Below are positions 27,746 to 37,819 of a stretch of DNA of 64,000 nt, piece after piece (position 1 is the first letter of the stretch; every line of letters begins with the position of its first letter). The notes beneath the pieces were generated by a model. The model did no database searches. It was given only the letters and a program-made list of their open reading frames with translations, and was not told the DNA's origin. The stretch lies in contig CALIEB010000026.1 of the NCBI GenBank assembly GCA_938022205.1, forward strand, positions 1-64,000, given 5' to 3'. The position numbers and the translations under genes were made by a program. The stretch is from an uncultured Anaerolineae bacterium (lineage in GTDB: Bacteria; Chloroflexota; Anaerolineae; Aggregatilineales; Phototrophicaceae).

Positions 27746-28879
27746 ATGAAATCTCAAAAGTGGTTGCCTTATTTATTGGTCTTGCCCACACTGTTGTACT
27801 TGGGGGTTTTCTTCGCCTACCCGATGGTGAGCGCGCTTCAGCTGGCAGTGCGTGCCGATGTAAGCTATCTGCCGCTACGTGTTGAGCCGAATGTGGCGGC
27901 AGCGCGTGGCGATGTGCTGGCGATGCAAACGGTGGTAGAAATTCTTGACCGCGTGCGCGGCGAAGAACTCTTGCCTAACGGACGCACACGCCCGATTTTT
28001 TGGTTTCTAGTGCGCGGCGAAAGCGTTAGCGGCGAGGTCGTCACAGGGTGGGCGAACCAGCAAAACCTCTTTGTAGAATCGCGCACGGAATCGACGCAAG
28101 CCCGTGTGATTAGCGGTGAATCGGCGAGCGAGTGGACGCTGCAGCACATCAACACGATGTTCAACGACTTTCGCTTTCGCAGCGCGATTTGGAACACGTT
28201 CCTGATGATTGTTGTTATTCTGCCTATCCAGTTCGTGCTAGCGATTATTATGGCGTTGCTCTTGCAAGCACAGCCGCGCGGCACGACGCTCTTTCTATAC
28301 GTCTACGCTATTCCGCTGGGGATTTCTGACCTTGCGGCAGGCTTGGTGTGGTATGCGCTCTTTACCCAACGCGGGTTTATCAACTCGGCACTGGTTGGGC
28401 TAGGCATTATTGACACGCCCTTTATCTTCATTGCGGCGGGGCGCGAGGGCTGGATTTTCTTGGCGATTGTGCTGGCGGAAATTTGGCGCGCTACGTCGAT
28501 TGTGATGGTGATTGTCGTGAGCGGCTTGCAAGCTATTCCGCGCGAATACATCGAAGCCGGCGAAGTGTTCGGCGCGTCCGTGTGGCAGCGCATTTGGACA
28601 ATTGTCCTGCCGCTGTTGCGCCCTAGCCTGCAAGTTGCCCTCATCTTGCGCACGATTTTGGCGTTTCAAGTGTTCGCAGTGGTGATTGCTATTTCTGGCG
28701 GCGAGGTCTTCACAGTGCTAGCCAATGAAACCTACCGTTGGTACGATCGCGGCGACTGGGGCTACAACAACCCAAACGTGGCGGCGGCATATTCCGGCTT
28801 AATCATGCTCATCTCTTTGGGCATTTCGTTCTTCTATTTGCGTGCTGTACGCACACAAGAGGAGGTGGCTAAGGCATGA
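27746..28879 (+). CDS. Sugar ABC transporter permease (MalF-like)
   Basis: EAA loop 'YIEAGEVFGASVWQRIWTIVLPLL'. Confidence 0.9.
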   Translation: MKSQKWLPYLLVLPTLLYLGVFFAYPMVSALQLAVRADVSYLPLRVEPNVAAARGDVLAMQTVVEILDRVRGEELLPNGRTRPIFWFLVRGESVSGEVVTGWANQQNLFVESRTESTQARVISGESASEWTLQHINTMFNDFRFRSAIWNTFLMIVVILPIQFVLAIIMALLLQAQPRGTTLFLYVYAIPLGISDLAAGLVWYALFTQRGFINSALVGLGIIDTPFIFIAAGREGWIFLAIVLAEIWRATSIVMVIVVSGLQAIPREYIEAGEVFGASVWQRIWTIVLPLLRPSLQVALILRTILAFQVFAVVIAISGGEVFTVLANETYRWYDRGDWGYNNPNVAAAYSGLIMLISLGISFFYLRAVRTQEEVAKA

Positions 28880-29736
28880 ACGCGCTCAAACGCCGTGACC
28901 TTCCTGAAGAGCAGCGACGCGCGTTACGGCGGCAGCTCTTGCGTCGCAGCGGTGTCTATGTCGCTGCTATTGTGCTTTGCCTGTGGATTTTAATCCCTAT
29001 TTGGCTGATTGCGACGATGGCCTTTAGCACGCCTGCTGATGTGCGTGCTTTTCCGAAGCCATTTTTCCCCAACCCTATTTCAACAGATACTATCACGTTC
29101 TTCTTGAATGCTGAAGGCATCCTCAGCTCCACAGCGAACAGCATCATTGTGGCGATGCTGACGTTTATCTTGTCGACGATTGTGGCGACCCCTGCAGGCT
29201 ATGCAATTTCGCGCTTTGTCTTTCGTGGGCGTGATGCTATTCGTTTGGGCATTCTTTCGGTGCGTGCCTTTCCGATTGTTATTTTGGCGGTGCCGCTGGC
29301 GATAACGTTCATTAATTTGGGCATCTATGATAACGTGTTCAGCCTTGCGCTGCTGCACACGGCTTTGGTGCTGCCTACGTCGGTGCTGGTGATTGCCAGC
29401 GTGTTCGCTAGCGTCCCGTACGAGCTGGAAGAGGCGGCGCAGGTCTTCGGTTGCACGCCGTTCGAAGCGTTCTTTCGTGTCGTCATTCCACTAACGTTGC
29501 CCGGCATTGCGGCGGCAGGCGTGTTTGCCTTCGTCACGTCGTGGAACGAAGTGTTCGCGGCGGTGCTGCTCACGCTAACCAATCGTACGCTGCCGGCGCA
29601 AATTCTTTTCTCGCTCAACAAAGCCAGTGACCCATTCAAGTTTGCGGGTGGGTTCTTCATGCTGGTGCCGTCGCTTATTTTCATTTTCTTCATTCGTCGG
29701 TATCTGTTTAACATGTGGGGACAGATAAGCAAATAG
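28876..29736 (+). CDS. Sugar ABC transporter permease (MalG-like)
   Basis: EAA loop 'LEEAAQVFGCTPFEAFFRVVIPLTLPG'; start overlaps previous stop. Confidence 0.92.
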   Translation: MNALKRRDLPEEQRRALRRQLLRRSGVYVAAIVLCLWILIPIWLIATMAFSTPADVRAFPKPFFPNPISTDTITFFLNAEGILSSTANSIIVAMLTFILSTIVATPAGYAISRFVFRGRDAIRLGILSVRAFPIVILAVPLAITFINLGIYDNVFSLALLHTALVLPTSVLVIASVFASVPYELEEAAQVFGCTPFEAFFRVVIPLTLPGIAAAGVFAFVTSWNEVFAAVLLTLTNRTLPAQILFSLNKASDPFKFAGGFFMLVPSLIFIFFIRRYLFNMWGQISK

Positions 29737-29746
29737 GGGTTTGCAC

Positions 29747-30859
29747 ATGGCACGCATTTTGATTGAGAACGCGGTAAAGAAGTTTGGGGACTTTGTGGCG
29801 GTTGACAACGTCAACCTTGAGATAGAAGACCAAGAGTTTGTCGTGTTGCTGGGGCCAAGTGGCTGCGGTAAAACGACATTGCTGCGAGCGGTGGCTGGCT
29901 TGGGCATGTTAGACGATGGGCGCATTCTGATTGGTGAGCGTGACGTAACTTACCTGCCGCCGCGCGACCGCGACATTTCGATGGTGTTCCAGAGCTATGC
30001 TATCTTCCCGCACATGAAAGTTTACGACAACATCGCTTTCGGGCTACGTATGCAAAAAGCCCCCAAGAAAATTATCGAAGAGCGCGTTGCGGAAGTGGCG
30101 GAGCTTCTGCACATTGAGACGATGCTTGACCGCTACCCGTCGCAAATGAGCGGCGGGCAGCGACAGCGCATTGCGGTGGCGCGTGCGTTGGCGGTGGAGT
30201 CAAAGGTGTTGCTCATGGATGAACCATTGAGCAACCTTGACGCGCTGCTGCGTTTAGAGATGCGTGCTGAGCTAAAGACGTTGCTAGCGCGCTTGGCGAC
30301 CACCACGATTTATGTGACGCACGACCAAATCGAAGCCTTGAGCATGGGCGACCGCATTGCCGTGATGAAGAATGGCAGGATTTTGCAATATGATCATCCT
30401 ACCCGCGTTTATGATCGCCCAGCGCATCATTTTGTAGGTGGTTTTATTGGCAATCCACCGATGAACTTTTTGCCTGCGTTGGTTGAAAAGCACGAGGGCA
30501 AGCTCACGGCACGTATTGGCACGTTTAGGATTACGCCTGAAGCGATGCTTAATTCCGCGCTGCAAGCCTATGAAGGCAAGCAAGTTATCATGGGCATTCG
30601 TGCCGAAAACATGGAAGCTCTATCGATACCCGCAGATGACGCGCTAGAAGTGGAGGTGATGGTGCTTGAACCTTTGGGAGCGCAAAACCTGTTAACTATT
30701 CACGTGGGACAAGAGACGCTTAAGGTTTCAACACATCCAGACTTTACGGCGAAAATGGGGCAAAAAATTTGGCTGCGCTTCCCAAGCAGTAAAATCCGCT
30801 GGATGGACAAAGACAGCGGGCGCGCTATTGTGCCTGACCTCGAGAAGGTTATGGCGTGA
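29747..30859 (+). CDS. Sugar ABC transporter ATP-binding protein (MsmX/UgpC-like)
   Basis: Walker A 'GPSGCGKTT', signature 'MSGGQRQRIAVARAL', Walker B 'VLLMDEPLSNLD', C-terminal TOBE-like region. Confidence 0.95.
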   Translation: MARILIENAVKKFGDFVAVDNVNLEIEDQEFVVLLGPSGCGKTTLLRAVAGLGMLDDGRILIGERDVTYLPPRDRDISMVFQSYAIFPHMKVYDNIAFGLRMQKAPKKIIEERVAEVAELLHIETMLDRYPSQMSGGQRQRIAVARALAVESKVLLMDEPLSNLDALLRLEMRAELKTLLARLATTTIYVTHDQIEALSMGDRIAVMKNGRILQYDHPTRVYDRPAHHFVGGFIGNPPMNFLPALVEKHEGKLTARIGTFRITPEAMLNSALQAYEGKQVIMGIRAENMEALSIPADDALEVEVMVLEPLGAQNLLTIHVGQETLKVSTHPDFTAKMGQKIWLRFPSSKIRWMDKDSGRAIVPDLEKVMA

Positions 30860-30860
30860 G

Positions 30861-32624
30861 ATGTATAGGCTGACAGCGGGAGACAAGCCTATCGATTTTG
30901 GTCGGCATGGTATGTGTGGCTGTTTGACGCATGAAGGACGCTTTGTCGCTCTCAATGCTTACCACGATATCCATGGCTTTGTGACGGTTACGAGCGCGCC
31001 ACCTTTCCCCGACACTGACCGCTATGACAGCGAACGCGTGCGTGCTTATCGGCGCGCTTTGCTGACGCAAGAGGGTTTTGGGCTGGTGTTTGACGTGCCG
31101 ATTGTGTCGCGGCAAGTGATTTATACGGCGGCAGGTGTGCCGCTGCTGCGCCTAGCGTTGGCGGATGGCACGATTGCGCTTTGCCAAACGCGCGTTGAAG
31201 ATAATTTAGGCGTGGTACAAACGTGGCAGTTCTCCCAGCCAACGGCGTGTCGTTATGACGGCAGCGCGTGGCTCCAGCGATTTCCGTACGTGCAGCTCAC
31301 GGAAGGCGGGGTGTTGCCTCCTGTGAGCGTGCAGAGTCATGTGTGGGCTGCGCAAGAAGGAGTGGGCATCGTAAACGACGCGTTGCCTTACGCGCTTTGT
31401 GTTGGAGCGCATGGCTTAGAGCTTTGCGCTAATGTCGATGGCAGCGTGACGTGGTGTGGACAGCACGCGCCGACAAGCGCGTTTGTTCTGTGGATTGGCA
31501 TGGGGCAAACGCCTGAAGAAGCACGTGCTGCTTTAAGTAGTTTGCAAGCCGTGCCGCTACAGCAGCTTAGCGAAACAACGCAGCTGCCTGCTGACGATGT
31601 GCTGCTGGCGCGTGCCTATGCGTATGGCGCGCTTTGCACCGTGCCAGTAGGAGACCAGCGCGTTTGCCTAATAACCGACCACATGATTTTGCCGCTTTCG
31701 TGGAACAGAGATGCCTATTACATGGCGCGGCTGCTCTTGTGCGACCGAACGGGTTACGAGACGGTGTGGCGGCATTTGCTTTGGATGTTCGAAACGGTCG
31801 AGCGCGTGAACGGCTTGTGGGGACGTTCCTATCTTGCAAACGGTCGCGTAAAAGACAAAGGCTTCCAGCTTGACCAGCAGCTTTTCCCGCTGTTGGAGCT
31901 GGCAGAGTACGTAGCGATAACCGATGATGTTGCGCTGCTTGCGAGGTTGACAAGTTATATTAGGTTAATTTTTGCGCACCTAGAGGCGTATCGTGCGCCG
32001 CACGCGCTGCTTTACGCGACTGAAGAAACGCCTGCTGATGACCCTATCGCGCTGCCGTACCCACTCTCAAGCCACGTGCTGTTGTGGCGGGTGCTAGATG
32101 CCTTCACGCGCTTGGGGTTTGCCAAATTTTTGCCGCACACGCCTGAAGCTGTCGCGGAGAGCATCGCCGAGTATTTTGTGATGGAGCGTGATGGCGTACG
32201 CTTGTACGCTTATGCAACCGACGGCAAAGGGCAGCATCACGCTTATCACGATGCCAATGACATGCCTTTGGCACTAATGCCTGTTTGGGGCTTTTGTGCG
32301 CCTGATGACCCGTTGTGGCGTGCTACGATAGATTTTGCCTTTTCTGAAGCAAACGTGGGTGGCTTTTACGATGGTGTACTGGGGTCGGTGCATACGCCGG
32401 CACCTTGGACGTTGGGGGATTTGCAAGCGTTGATTGTGGCGCGGGTGCTGCGCGACGAGGCGCGCGAGGTGAGCGCGTTGGCACGCTTGCAACGCGCGGC
32501 ACAGTGGGACGGTGCGCTCCCCGAAGCGTATGACCCTCGCACTGGCGAGGTTGTGTCGCGTCATTGGTTTTTGTGGGCAAATGCCGCCTATGCGTGCATA
32601 CAACGAGGAGTTTTTGACCTGTGA
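30861..32624 (+). CDS. Glycosidase-like protein, likely (alpha/alpha)6-barrel, substrate unassigned
   Basis: ATG 30861; 'DHMILPLSWNRDAYYMARLLL', 'GFQLDQQLFPLLELAEYV'; operon context. Confidence 0.6.
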   Translation: MYRLTAGDKPIDFGRHGMCGCLTHEGRFVALNAYHDIHGFVTVTSAPPFPDTDRYDSERVRAYRRALLTQEGFGLVFDVPIVSRQVIYTAAGVPLLRLALADGTIALCQTRVEDNLGVVQTWQFSQPTACRYDGSAWLQRFPYVQLTEGGVLPPVSVQSHVWAAQEGVGIVNDALPYALCVGAHGLELCANVDGSVTWCGQHAPTSAFVLWIGMGQTPEEARAALSSLQAVPLQQLSETTQLPADDVLLARAYAYGALCTVPVGDQRVCLITDHMILPLSWNRDAYYMARLLLCDRTGYETVWRHLLWMFETVERVNGLWGRSYLANGRVKDKGFQLDQQLFPLLELAEYVAITDDVALLARLTSYIRLIFAHLEAYRAPHALLYATEETPADDPIALPYPLSSHVLLWRVLDAFTRLGFAKFLPHTPEAVAESIAEYFVMERDGVRLYAYATDGKGQHHAYHDANDMPLALMPVWGFCAPDDPLWRATIDFAFSEANVGGFYDGVLGSVHTPAPWTLGDLQALIVARVLRDEAREVSALARLQRAAQWDGALPEAYDPRTGEVVSRHWFLWANAAYACIQRGVFDL

Positions 32625-33805
32625 ACTGGCAAGAGGCATGTGCCGACGTGCTGCGCGGCAATCAAATCACGAGCAAAGGGTTTCGCTACACACGCCCGGC
32701 ACCCCACGTTTATGAGCAACAATGGTTGTGGGATTCTTGCTTTCATGCGGTTGTTTATCGCTGGTTTGACCCTGAGATGGCGTGGGACGAGCTAGCGAGC
32801 GTGGTCCATGCACAAGTACAAACAGGCGCGGATACAGGCATGATACCGCATATGACCTATTGGCAGGGCGGTGGGACAGTGCTTTGGCGCGAGGACACGC
32901 ATAGTGACATCACGCAGCCGCCCCTCATTGCGACAGCGGCGCACCTTGTTCACGCCAAAGCTCCTGATACGGAAAGACTGCGCGGGCTGTATGCGCCGCT
33001 GTGTGCTTATCATGATTGGTTTGCGCGTCGCCGCGACCCCGACCAAGACGGATTGGTTATGCTACTACACCCTTGGGAGTCGGGATGGGATGCCTCGCCG
33101 CGTTGGGACGTGCCGATGGGGCTGAACAAGCCGACGAACGAAGCATCAAAAGCGGCACGCCACGCGCTTGTCAAGACGCTGCACGCGCACGATATGGACG
33201 CGGTGCGCTTGCAAGCGTTGGATGTTTTTGCCGTCGAGCCGTCGGATTTTAACGCTATTCGCGCCGCCGACCTTGAGGCGTTGGCTGACATTGCCGCCTT
33301 GCTTGGCGAAGACAGCACACGCTGGCGTGAGGAGGCACAGCGCGTACAGCAGGCGGTGCGCGAGAAACTGGTGCGTGCGGATGGTGTGTGTGACCTTATG
33401 GGGGCGGACGAAACGCCGCTGGTTTCGCCTAGTGCTGCCCAGTTTGTGTTGTTGTTTGGTGGTTGCGTGACACAAGCACAGGCAGAACAGCTGGTGTTGC
33501 GCTTGCAATCCGCTGATTTTTGGACGCGCTATCCTGTTAGCACGGTTGCCAGCACACATCCTGACTTTGACCCCAGCAGCTATTGGCGCGGTAACGTTTG
33601 GCTGAGCGTTAATTGGCTGATTTGGCGTGGTCTAAAACGCTATGGCTATGATAGTATGGCACAGGAGCTGGCAGCGCGCACCGCCGAGTTGGTCGAAAGG
33701 CACGGTTTTCACGAGTATTTTAACGCGGTTACGGGTGAGGGGTACGGTCCTGCGCTGCAAAGCTGGACGACACTTATATTGGACATGCTGAACGAGGGGC
33801 AATAA
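32621..33805 (+). CDS. MGH1/GH63-like glycoside hydrolase (glucosyl/mannosylglycerate hydrolase-like)
   Basis: 'QQWLWDSCFHAVVYRWFD', 'MIPHMTYW', 'LHPWESGWDASPRWD'. Confidence 0.78.
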   Translation: MNWQEACADVLRGNQITSKGFRYTRPAPHVYEQQWLWDSCFHAVVYRWFDPEMAWDELASVVHAQVQTGADTGMIPHMTYWQGGGTVLWREDTHSDITQPPLIATAAHLVHAKAPDTERLRGLYAPLCAYHDWFARRRDPDQDGLVMLLHPWESGWDASPRWDVPMGLNKPTNEASKAARHALVKTLHAHDMDAVRLQALDVFAVEPSDFNAIRAADLEALADIAALLGEDSTRWREEAQRVQQAVREKLVRADGVCDLMGADETPLVSPSAAQFVLLFGGCVTQAQAEQLVLRLQSADFWTRYPVSTVASTHPDFDPSSYWRGNVWLSVNWLIWRGLKRYGYDSMAQELAARTAELVERHGFHEYFNAVTGEGYGPALQSWTTLILDMLNEGQ

Positions 33806-33808
33806 GGC

Positions 33809-35491
33809 ATGAGCGACAGAATTCTCAGTTTGTTGGGGCAGCTTTACGCGCCTCAAGACGCGGCAGCGGCATACGCTGCGTTGCAGGAGCGTATGGCAAA
33901 AACGCCAAAGCAGCTCTCGCGCCGTACCGTGCTTTACGACGAGCGCGATGTGCTGCTGATTACCTACGGCGACAGCTTGCAAGATAGAGAGACGCGCCCG
34001 CTGCAGACGCTGCATGCCTTTGCCGCCGCACGCCTGCGTGAGCTGTTTAGTGGCATTCATATCTTGCCATTTTACCCTTACTCTTCGGACGATGGGTTTG
34101 CCGTCATTGACTTTTATCAGGTAAACCCCAGCTTAGGAACGTGGGAAGACATCGCAGCGTTAGGTGAGCATTTCGACCTTATGTTTGACGCGGTGTTTAA
34201 CCACATGTCTGCCAAGAGCCAATGGTTTCAACAGTTTTTGGCGGACGCACCAGAGTATCAAGGGTTGTTTCGCACAGAGCTGCCTGAGACCGATTTAAGC
34301 ATGGTCGTGCGCCCACGTGTCTCGCCGTTGCTTACGCCGTTTACCAAAACGGATGGCTCGACAGTTTACGTGTGGACGACGTTCAGTGCTGACCAAGTGG
34401 ACTTTGACGCGGCAACGCCTGCGACGCTGCTGCGCTTGCTCGATGTGCTGCTGTTTTACGTTGAAAAGGGCGCGTCGTTTATACGGTTAGACGCTATCGC
34501 GTTTTTCTGGAAAACCGTCGGCACGAACTGCTTACATTTGCCGCAAACCCATGCGGTTATTCAGTTGATGCGCGCTGTGTTGGATGAGGTTGCGCCGCAT
34601 GTGGTGCTGATTACTGAGACGAACGTGCCTCACCTTGAGAACATCTCCTACTGGGGAGACGGTTACCACGAAGCGCAGCTAGTCTACAATTTCACGCTGC
34701 CGCCGCTGCTGTTTTACAGCATGGTCATAGGCAGCACGCGAAAGCTGCGCGATTGGGTGAACACGCTGAAAACGCCCTCAGAGCGCACGACGTTTTTTAA
34801 CTTTACAGCTTCGCACGATGGCATTGGCGTGCGCGGCATTGAGGGCATTTTGACGCACGAAGAGCGTCAAGTGTTGCTTGAAGAAACCGAGCGCAAGGGG
34901 GGGCGCGTGTCTTATCGCCGCCAAAGCGACGGCAGCCAAGTGCCTTATGAGCTAAACATCACCTATGTAGATGCTGTGACGCGCCCAGAAGACACGCTAG
35001 ACCAGCAAGCGGCAGCGTTTTTGGTCTCGCAGGGCATTATGCTGGCATTGGCGGGCGTACCAGCTGTTTACATTCACAGTCTGCTTGGCAGCAGAAACGA
35101 TTATGTAGGCATGACGCAAACGGGACACAATCGCACGATTAATCGCGCTAAACTAGACGTAAATGCCCTAGAGGCGGCACTACAAGACGAGAACACATTA
35201 CGCCAAAAGATTTTTGTGGGCTATGCGCGCCTGCTCAAAGTGCGCCGCAGCTTAGCCGCATTTCACCCTAACGCCCTTCAGCAAGCTGTTGACGCTGGCA
35301 ACGACGCGGTATTAGTGCTGGTACGTGGCGAAGGCAGAGAGCGCGTTCAGGCGGTGTTTAACCTCACGCCACGCTCGCAAACGCTGAGCATGCCTTTACA
35401 CGGTCGTGACGCGCTTACGGGTAATTGTTTTCACGGTGAAAAACTGCTGACACCTTACCAGATGCTCTGGCTTGTCCAAGATAAGCATTAG
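33809..35491 (+). CDS. GH13_18-like enzyme (sucrose / glucosylglycerate phosphorylase-like)
   Basis: 'ILPFYPYSSDDGFAVIDFYQVNPSLGTW', 'FIRLDAIAFFWKTVGTNCLHLPQTH', 'LITETN', 'FTASHDGIGVRGIEGIL', 'GSRNDYVGMTQTGHNRTINR'. Confidence 0.85.
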   Translation: MSDRILSLLGQLYAPQDAAAAYAALQERMAKTPKQLSRRTVLYDERDVLLITYGDSLQDRETRPLQTLHAFAAARLRELFSGIHILPFYPYSSDDGFAVIDFYQVNPSLGTWEDIAALGEHFDLMFDAVFNHMSAKSQWFQQFLADAPEYQGLFRTELPETDLSMVVRPRVSPLLTPFTKTDGSTVYVWTTFSADQVDFDAATPATLLRLLDVLLFYVEKGASFIRLDAIAFFWKTVGTNCLHLPQTHAVIQLMRAVLDEVAPHVVLITETNVPHLENISYWGDGYHEAQLVYNFTLPPLLFYSMVIGSTRKLRDWVNTLKTPSERTTFFNFTASHDGIGVRGIEGILTHEERQVLLEETERKGGRVSYRRQSDGSQVPYELNITYVDAVTRPEDTLDQQAAAFLVSQGIMLALAGVPAVYIHSLLGSRNDYVGMTQTGHNRTINRAKLDVNALEAALQDENTLRQKIFVGYARLLKVRRSLAAFHPNALQQAVDAGNDAVLVLVRGEGRERVQAVFNLTPRSQTLSMPLHGRDALTGNCFHGEKLLTPYQMLWLVQDKH

Positions 35492-36687
35492 AAAGGTAAA
35501 CGCAGGCGATATAACTTGCGGCGCAAGTAACGGCGCAAGCCCGCGCGTGGCATCTCGTAAGGGTTTACGTCGGCGATGACCGCTGCTGTTTCTTGTGTAT
35601 CTTTTGCGTTTGTTGTGAGGCTGATAGCACGCATTTCTTGCGACGCACTGGGTGGTGGCACGTTGAAAACGTCGAACACGCTTATGGTTGCGGTGTCTCG
35701 TTTGTTGTGCGCGGGCAGCTCAGGCGTAGCGGGTACTTCCCGCACGGCGGGTGCTGGGCGTCGCGTGTCGTCTGTGGCGATAGGCGGTTCGGCGATGGGC
35801 GACGGCGCGAGGGGCGTTTCCCGCACGGCGGGTGCTGGACGTGGCGTATCGTCTGTGGCGATAGGCGGTTCGGCGATGGGCGACGGCGCGAGGGGCGTTT
35901 CCCGCACGGCGGGTGCTGGGCGTGGCGTGTCGTCTGTGGCGATAGGCGGTTCGGCAGACAAGCCAGCCAAGAACGAAGGCTCTTGCGGATTAGCAACGTT
36001 TAGAGGTGGTATCTCTACAGCGACTTTCAGACTTGGGTTAGGCGGCGTATCGTCTTGGGCGATGGGCGGTTCTTGGTGTAATGAGGCGGTATCGCTAGCT
36101 GGTGTGACCTCTAGCACAGGTGCTGTTTGGGCTTTACCTTCCTGAGCTAGCTTTTCATCAAGCGATAGCGAATAGCGCGAACGATAGATTGCGCGCTCGT
36201 TTGCGTCGGGACCGCTGCGCATAAGCGATTTGGACTCTTTAATGGGGGTTAGCGTGTCGCGCAGACGATAAAGATTTTTGAGGCTGGCAACAATTTCTTC
36301 GTCGAGGCGACGCTTTAGTCCTAACGTGCTGCGAATACCACCGCCCAATCCTTTGATGCTGTAGCTAAATGTCCACTGCAAAGTGGTAGCATCAGGCGTT
36401 TCTTGCAAGCGAATGCGCCCGCGATTTTCGCTGAACGGCGTGCCATCTATGAGGACATACTCATAGCCATAACCTTCGTACCATGCGGTGACTTCAACGA
36501 CATAGCTGCGTCCTTGTACATCAGTGTAACGCCAGCGTGCGCCTGCTTTGCGGCGAATGCTGTTGAGATAGGTGACGCTTTTGCAACCCGTGTGCCAACG
36601 CGGATTTTGCTCCGGGTCGCTGACGAGTGACCAGAGCGAGGCTTGGGTAACGGGAATGTTGATGGCGTGGTCGATGACGTTGCTCAT
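35488..36687 (-). CDS. SRPBCC-family (START-like) protein with repetitive Pro-rich tail
   Basis: 'IDHAINIPVTQASLWSLVSDPEQNPRWHTGCKSV'. Confidence 0.8.
   Translation of the reverse strand: MSNVIDHAINIPVTQASLWSLVSDPEQNPRWHTGCKSVTYLNSIRRKAGARWRYTDVQGRSYVVEVTAWYEGYGYEYVLIDGTPFSENRGRIRLQETPDATTLQWTFSYSIKGLGGGIRSTLGLKRRLDEEIVASLKNLYRLRDTLTPIKESKSLMRSGPDANERAIYRSRYSLSLDEKLAQEGKAQTAPVLEVTPASDTASLHQEPPIAQDDTPPNPSLKVAVEIPPLNVANPQEPSFLAGLSAEPPIATDDTPRPAPAVRETPLAPSPIAEPPIATDDTPRPAPAVRETPLAPSPIAEPPIATDDTRRPAPAVREVPATPELPAHNKRDTATISVFDVFNVPPPSASQEMRAISLTTNAKDTQETAAVIADVNPYEMPRAGLRRYLRRKLYRLRLPF
35741..35960. repeat. 81-bp in-frame tandem repeat, about 3 copies
   Basis: Unit starts CGCACGGCGG at 35741, 35822, 35903; encodes 27-aa unit PSPIAEPPIATDDTPRPAPAVRETPLA. 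Confidence 0.9.
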
Positions 36688-36843
36688 GGCTCGGGAAACC
36701 TTCACAGAGTAGTCGAATCGAAACGAGTCATGCTATAATACCACAGGTGAAGGCACTGCCATAGGTGTGCCATCTTCGCGTTACGAAAAGCGCGTGTTTT
36801 TAATTGTCCGCTTTCGCGGCGTTGCTGCTCTAGAGAACTGTTC

Positions 36844-37119
36844 ATGCCAGACCCCATTATTACCTTCGGCTTTATTGTGTCTACGCTGTTTGGCGCAGCT
36901 TTTCACTTGTTGGTAGGCGGCGACGCGCGGCGGCTAGCGTTGTTTTTGTTGGCTGGTTGGTTGGGCTTTGCGCTTGGTCACGTGTTGGGCGTTTCGCTTG
37001 ACGTTGAAGTGTTGATGGTAGGCGAGCTGCGTATGCTCACCGCCAGCATAGGGGCTGTTTTCGCGCTGTTTGCTGCCTATATTTTGCTGAGCGACCGCAG
37101 CCGCTCGCGTATTCAATAA
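36844..37119 (+). CDS. Small membrane protein, hypothetical
   Basis: About three hydrophobic helices; TATAAT upstream near 36733. Confidence 0.65.
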   Translation: MPDPIITFGFIVSTLFGAAFHLLVGGDARRLALFLLAGWLGFALGHVLGVSLDVEVLMVGELRMLTASIGAVFALFAAYILLSDRSRSRIQ

Positions 37120-37130
37120 GGACGAAACCG

Positions 37131-37598
37131 ATGACAACCACATCCTCTACGACTGAGCCAGCTGCCGCTTCTAGCACGACGACGACTAAATGGTCGTTTC
37201 AGCGCGTTGTCGTCATAAGCACACTGGGCATGGTAGGCTTGGTGGTGCTACTTTTTGTCGTTGCGCTGGTGTTTGCGCTAGCGGATGCGGAAGGTGCGGC
37301 GAACTTCTTTCGCTACGTGCGCGATGTGTTTCTTGTGGTGCTGTCAGTACAGTGTGTGCTGATTGTGTTGAGTTTTGCGCTGCTGCTGCTGCAGGTAGCG
37401 CGCTTCTTCGTACTGGTGAAGAGCGAAGTGAAGCCGATTGCGCAAGAGGCGCGAGAGACGGTCAAGACGGTGCGTCAGTCGGCGGCATTCTTGGGCAAGC
37501 AAGGCGCGGAGCCAATTATCAAGGGCAAGAGCTTTTTGGCGGGGCTTTTGGCGTTTATCAGGGAGCTTTTTGCTTGGCGCAAGTTGTTCCGTAAATAG
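37131..37598 (+). CDS. Hypothetical membrane protein with two TM helices
   Basis: Hydrophobic segments, close spacing to neighbours. Confidence 0.65.
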   Translation: MTTTSSTTEPAAASSTTTTKWSFQRVVVISTLGMVGLVVLLFVVALVFALADAEGAANFFRYVRDVFLVVLSVQCVLIVLSFALLLLQVARFFVLVKSEVKPIAQEARETVKTVRQSAAFLGKQGAEPIIKGKSFLAGLLAFIRELFAWRKLFRK

Positions 37599-37606
37599 AG
37601 GTCAGT

Positions 37607-37819
37607 ATGTCAGAAGAGCAGCGCGGATTGGACGAAACCACGACGTTTTGGGGCTTTTTGTTGGGCGTTCTGCTGGGTGGATTGTTGGCGTTGGTATATT
37701 TGCCAGCACGATGGACAGAGCGCAGGCGTGTGTTGCAAGCGCAGTTGCTTCATCCGACTAACCCGCTTGACGCAAGCATCGCGCAAGGTAAGCAGCTTGC
37801 CCGCGAGCAGCAAGCCTAG
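37607..37819 (+). CDS. YtxH-like small membrane protein
   Basis: 'TTFWGFLLGVLLGGLLALVYLPARWTERR'. Confidence 0.6.
   Translation: MSEEQRGLDETTTFWGFLLGVLLGGLLALVYLPARWTERRRVLQAQLLHPTNPLDASIAQGKQLAREQQA

Noticed and set aside
35741-35960. 81-bp repeats as a CRISPR-like array
   Set aside because: Units are directly adjacent with no unique spacers and are in frame inside a CDS.
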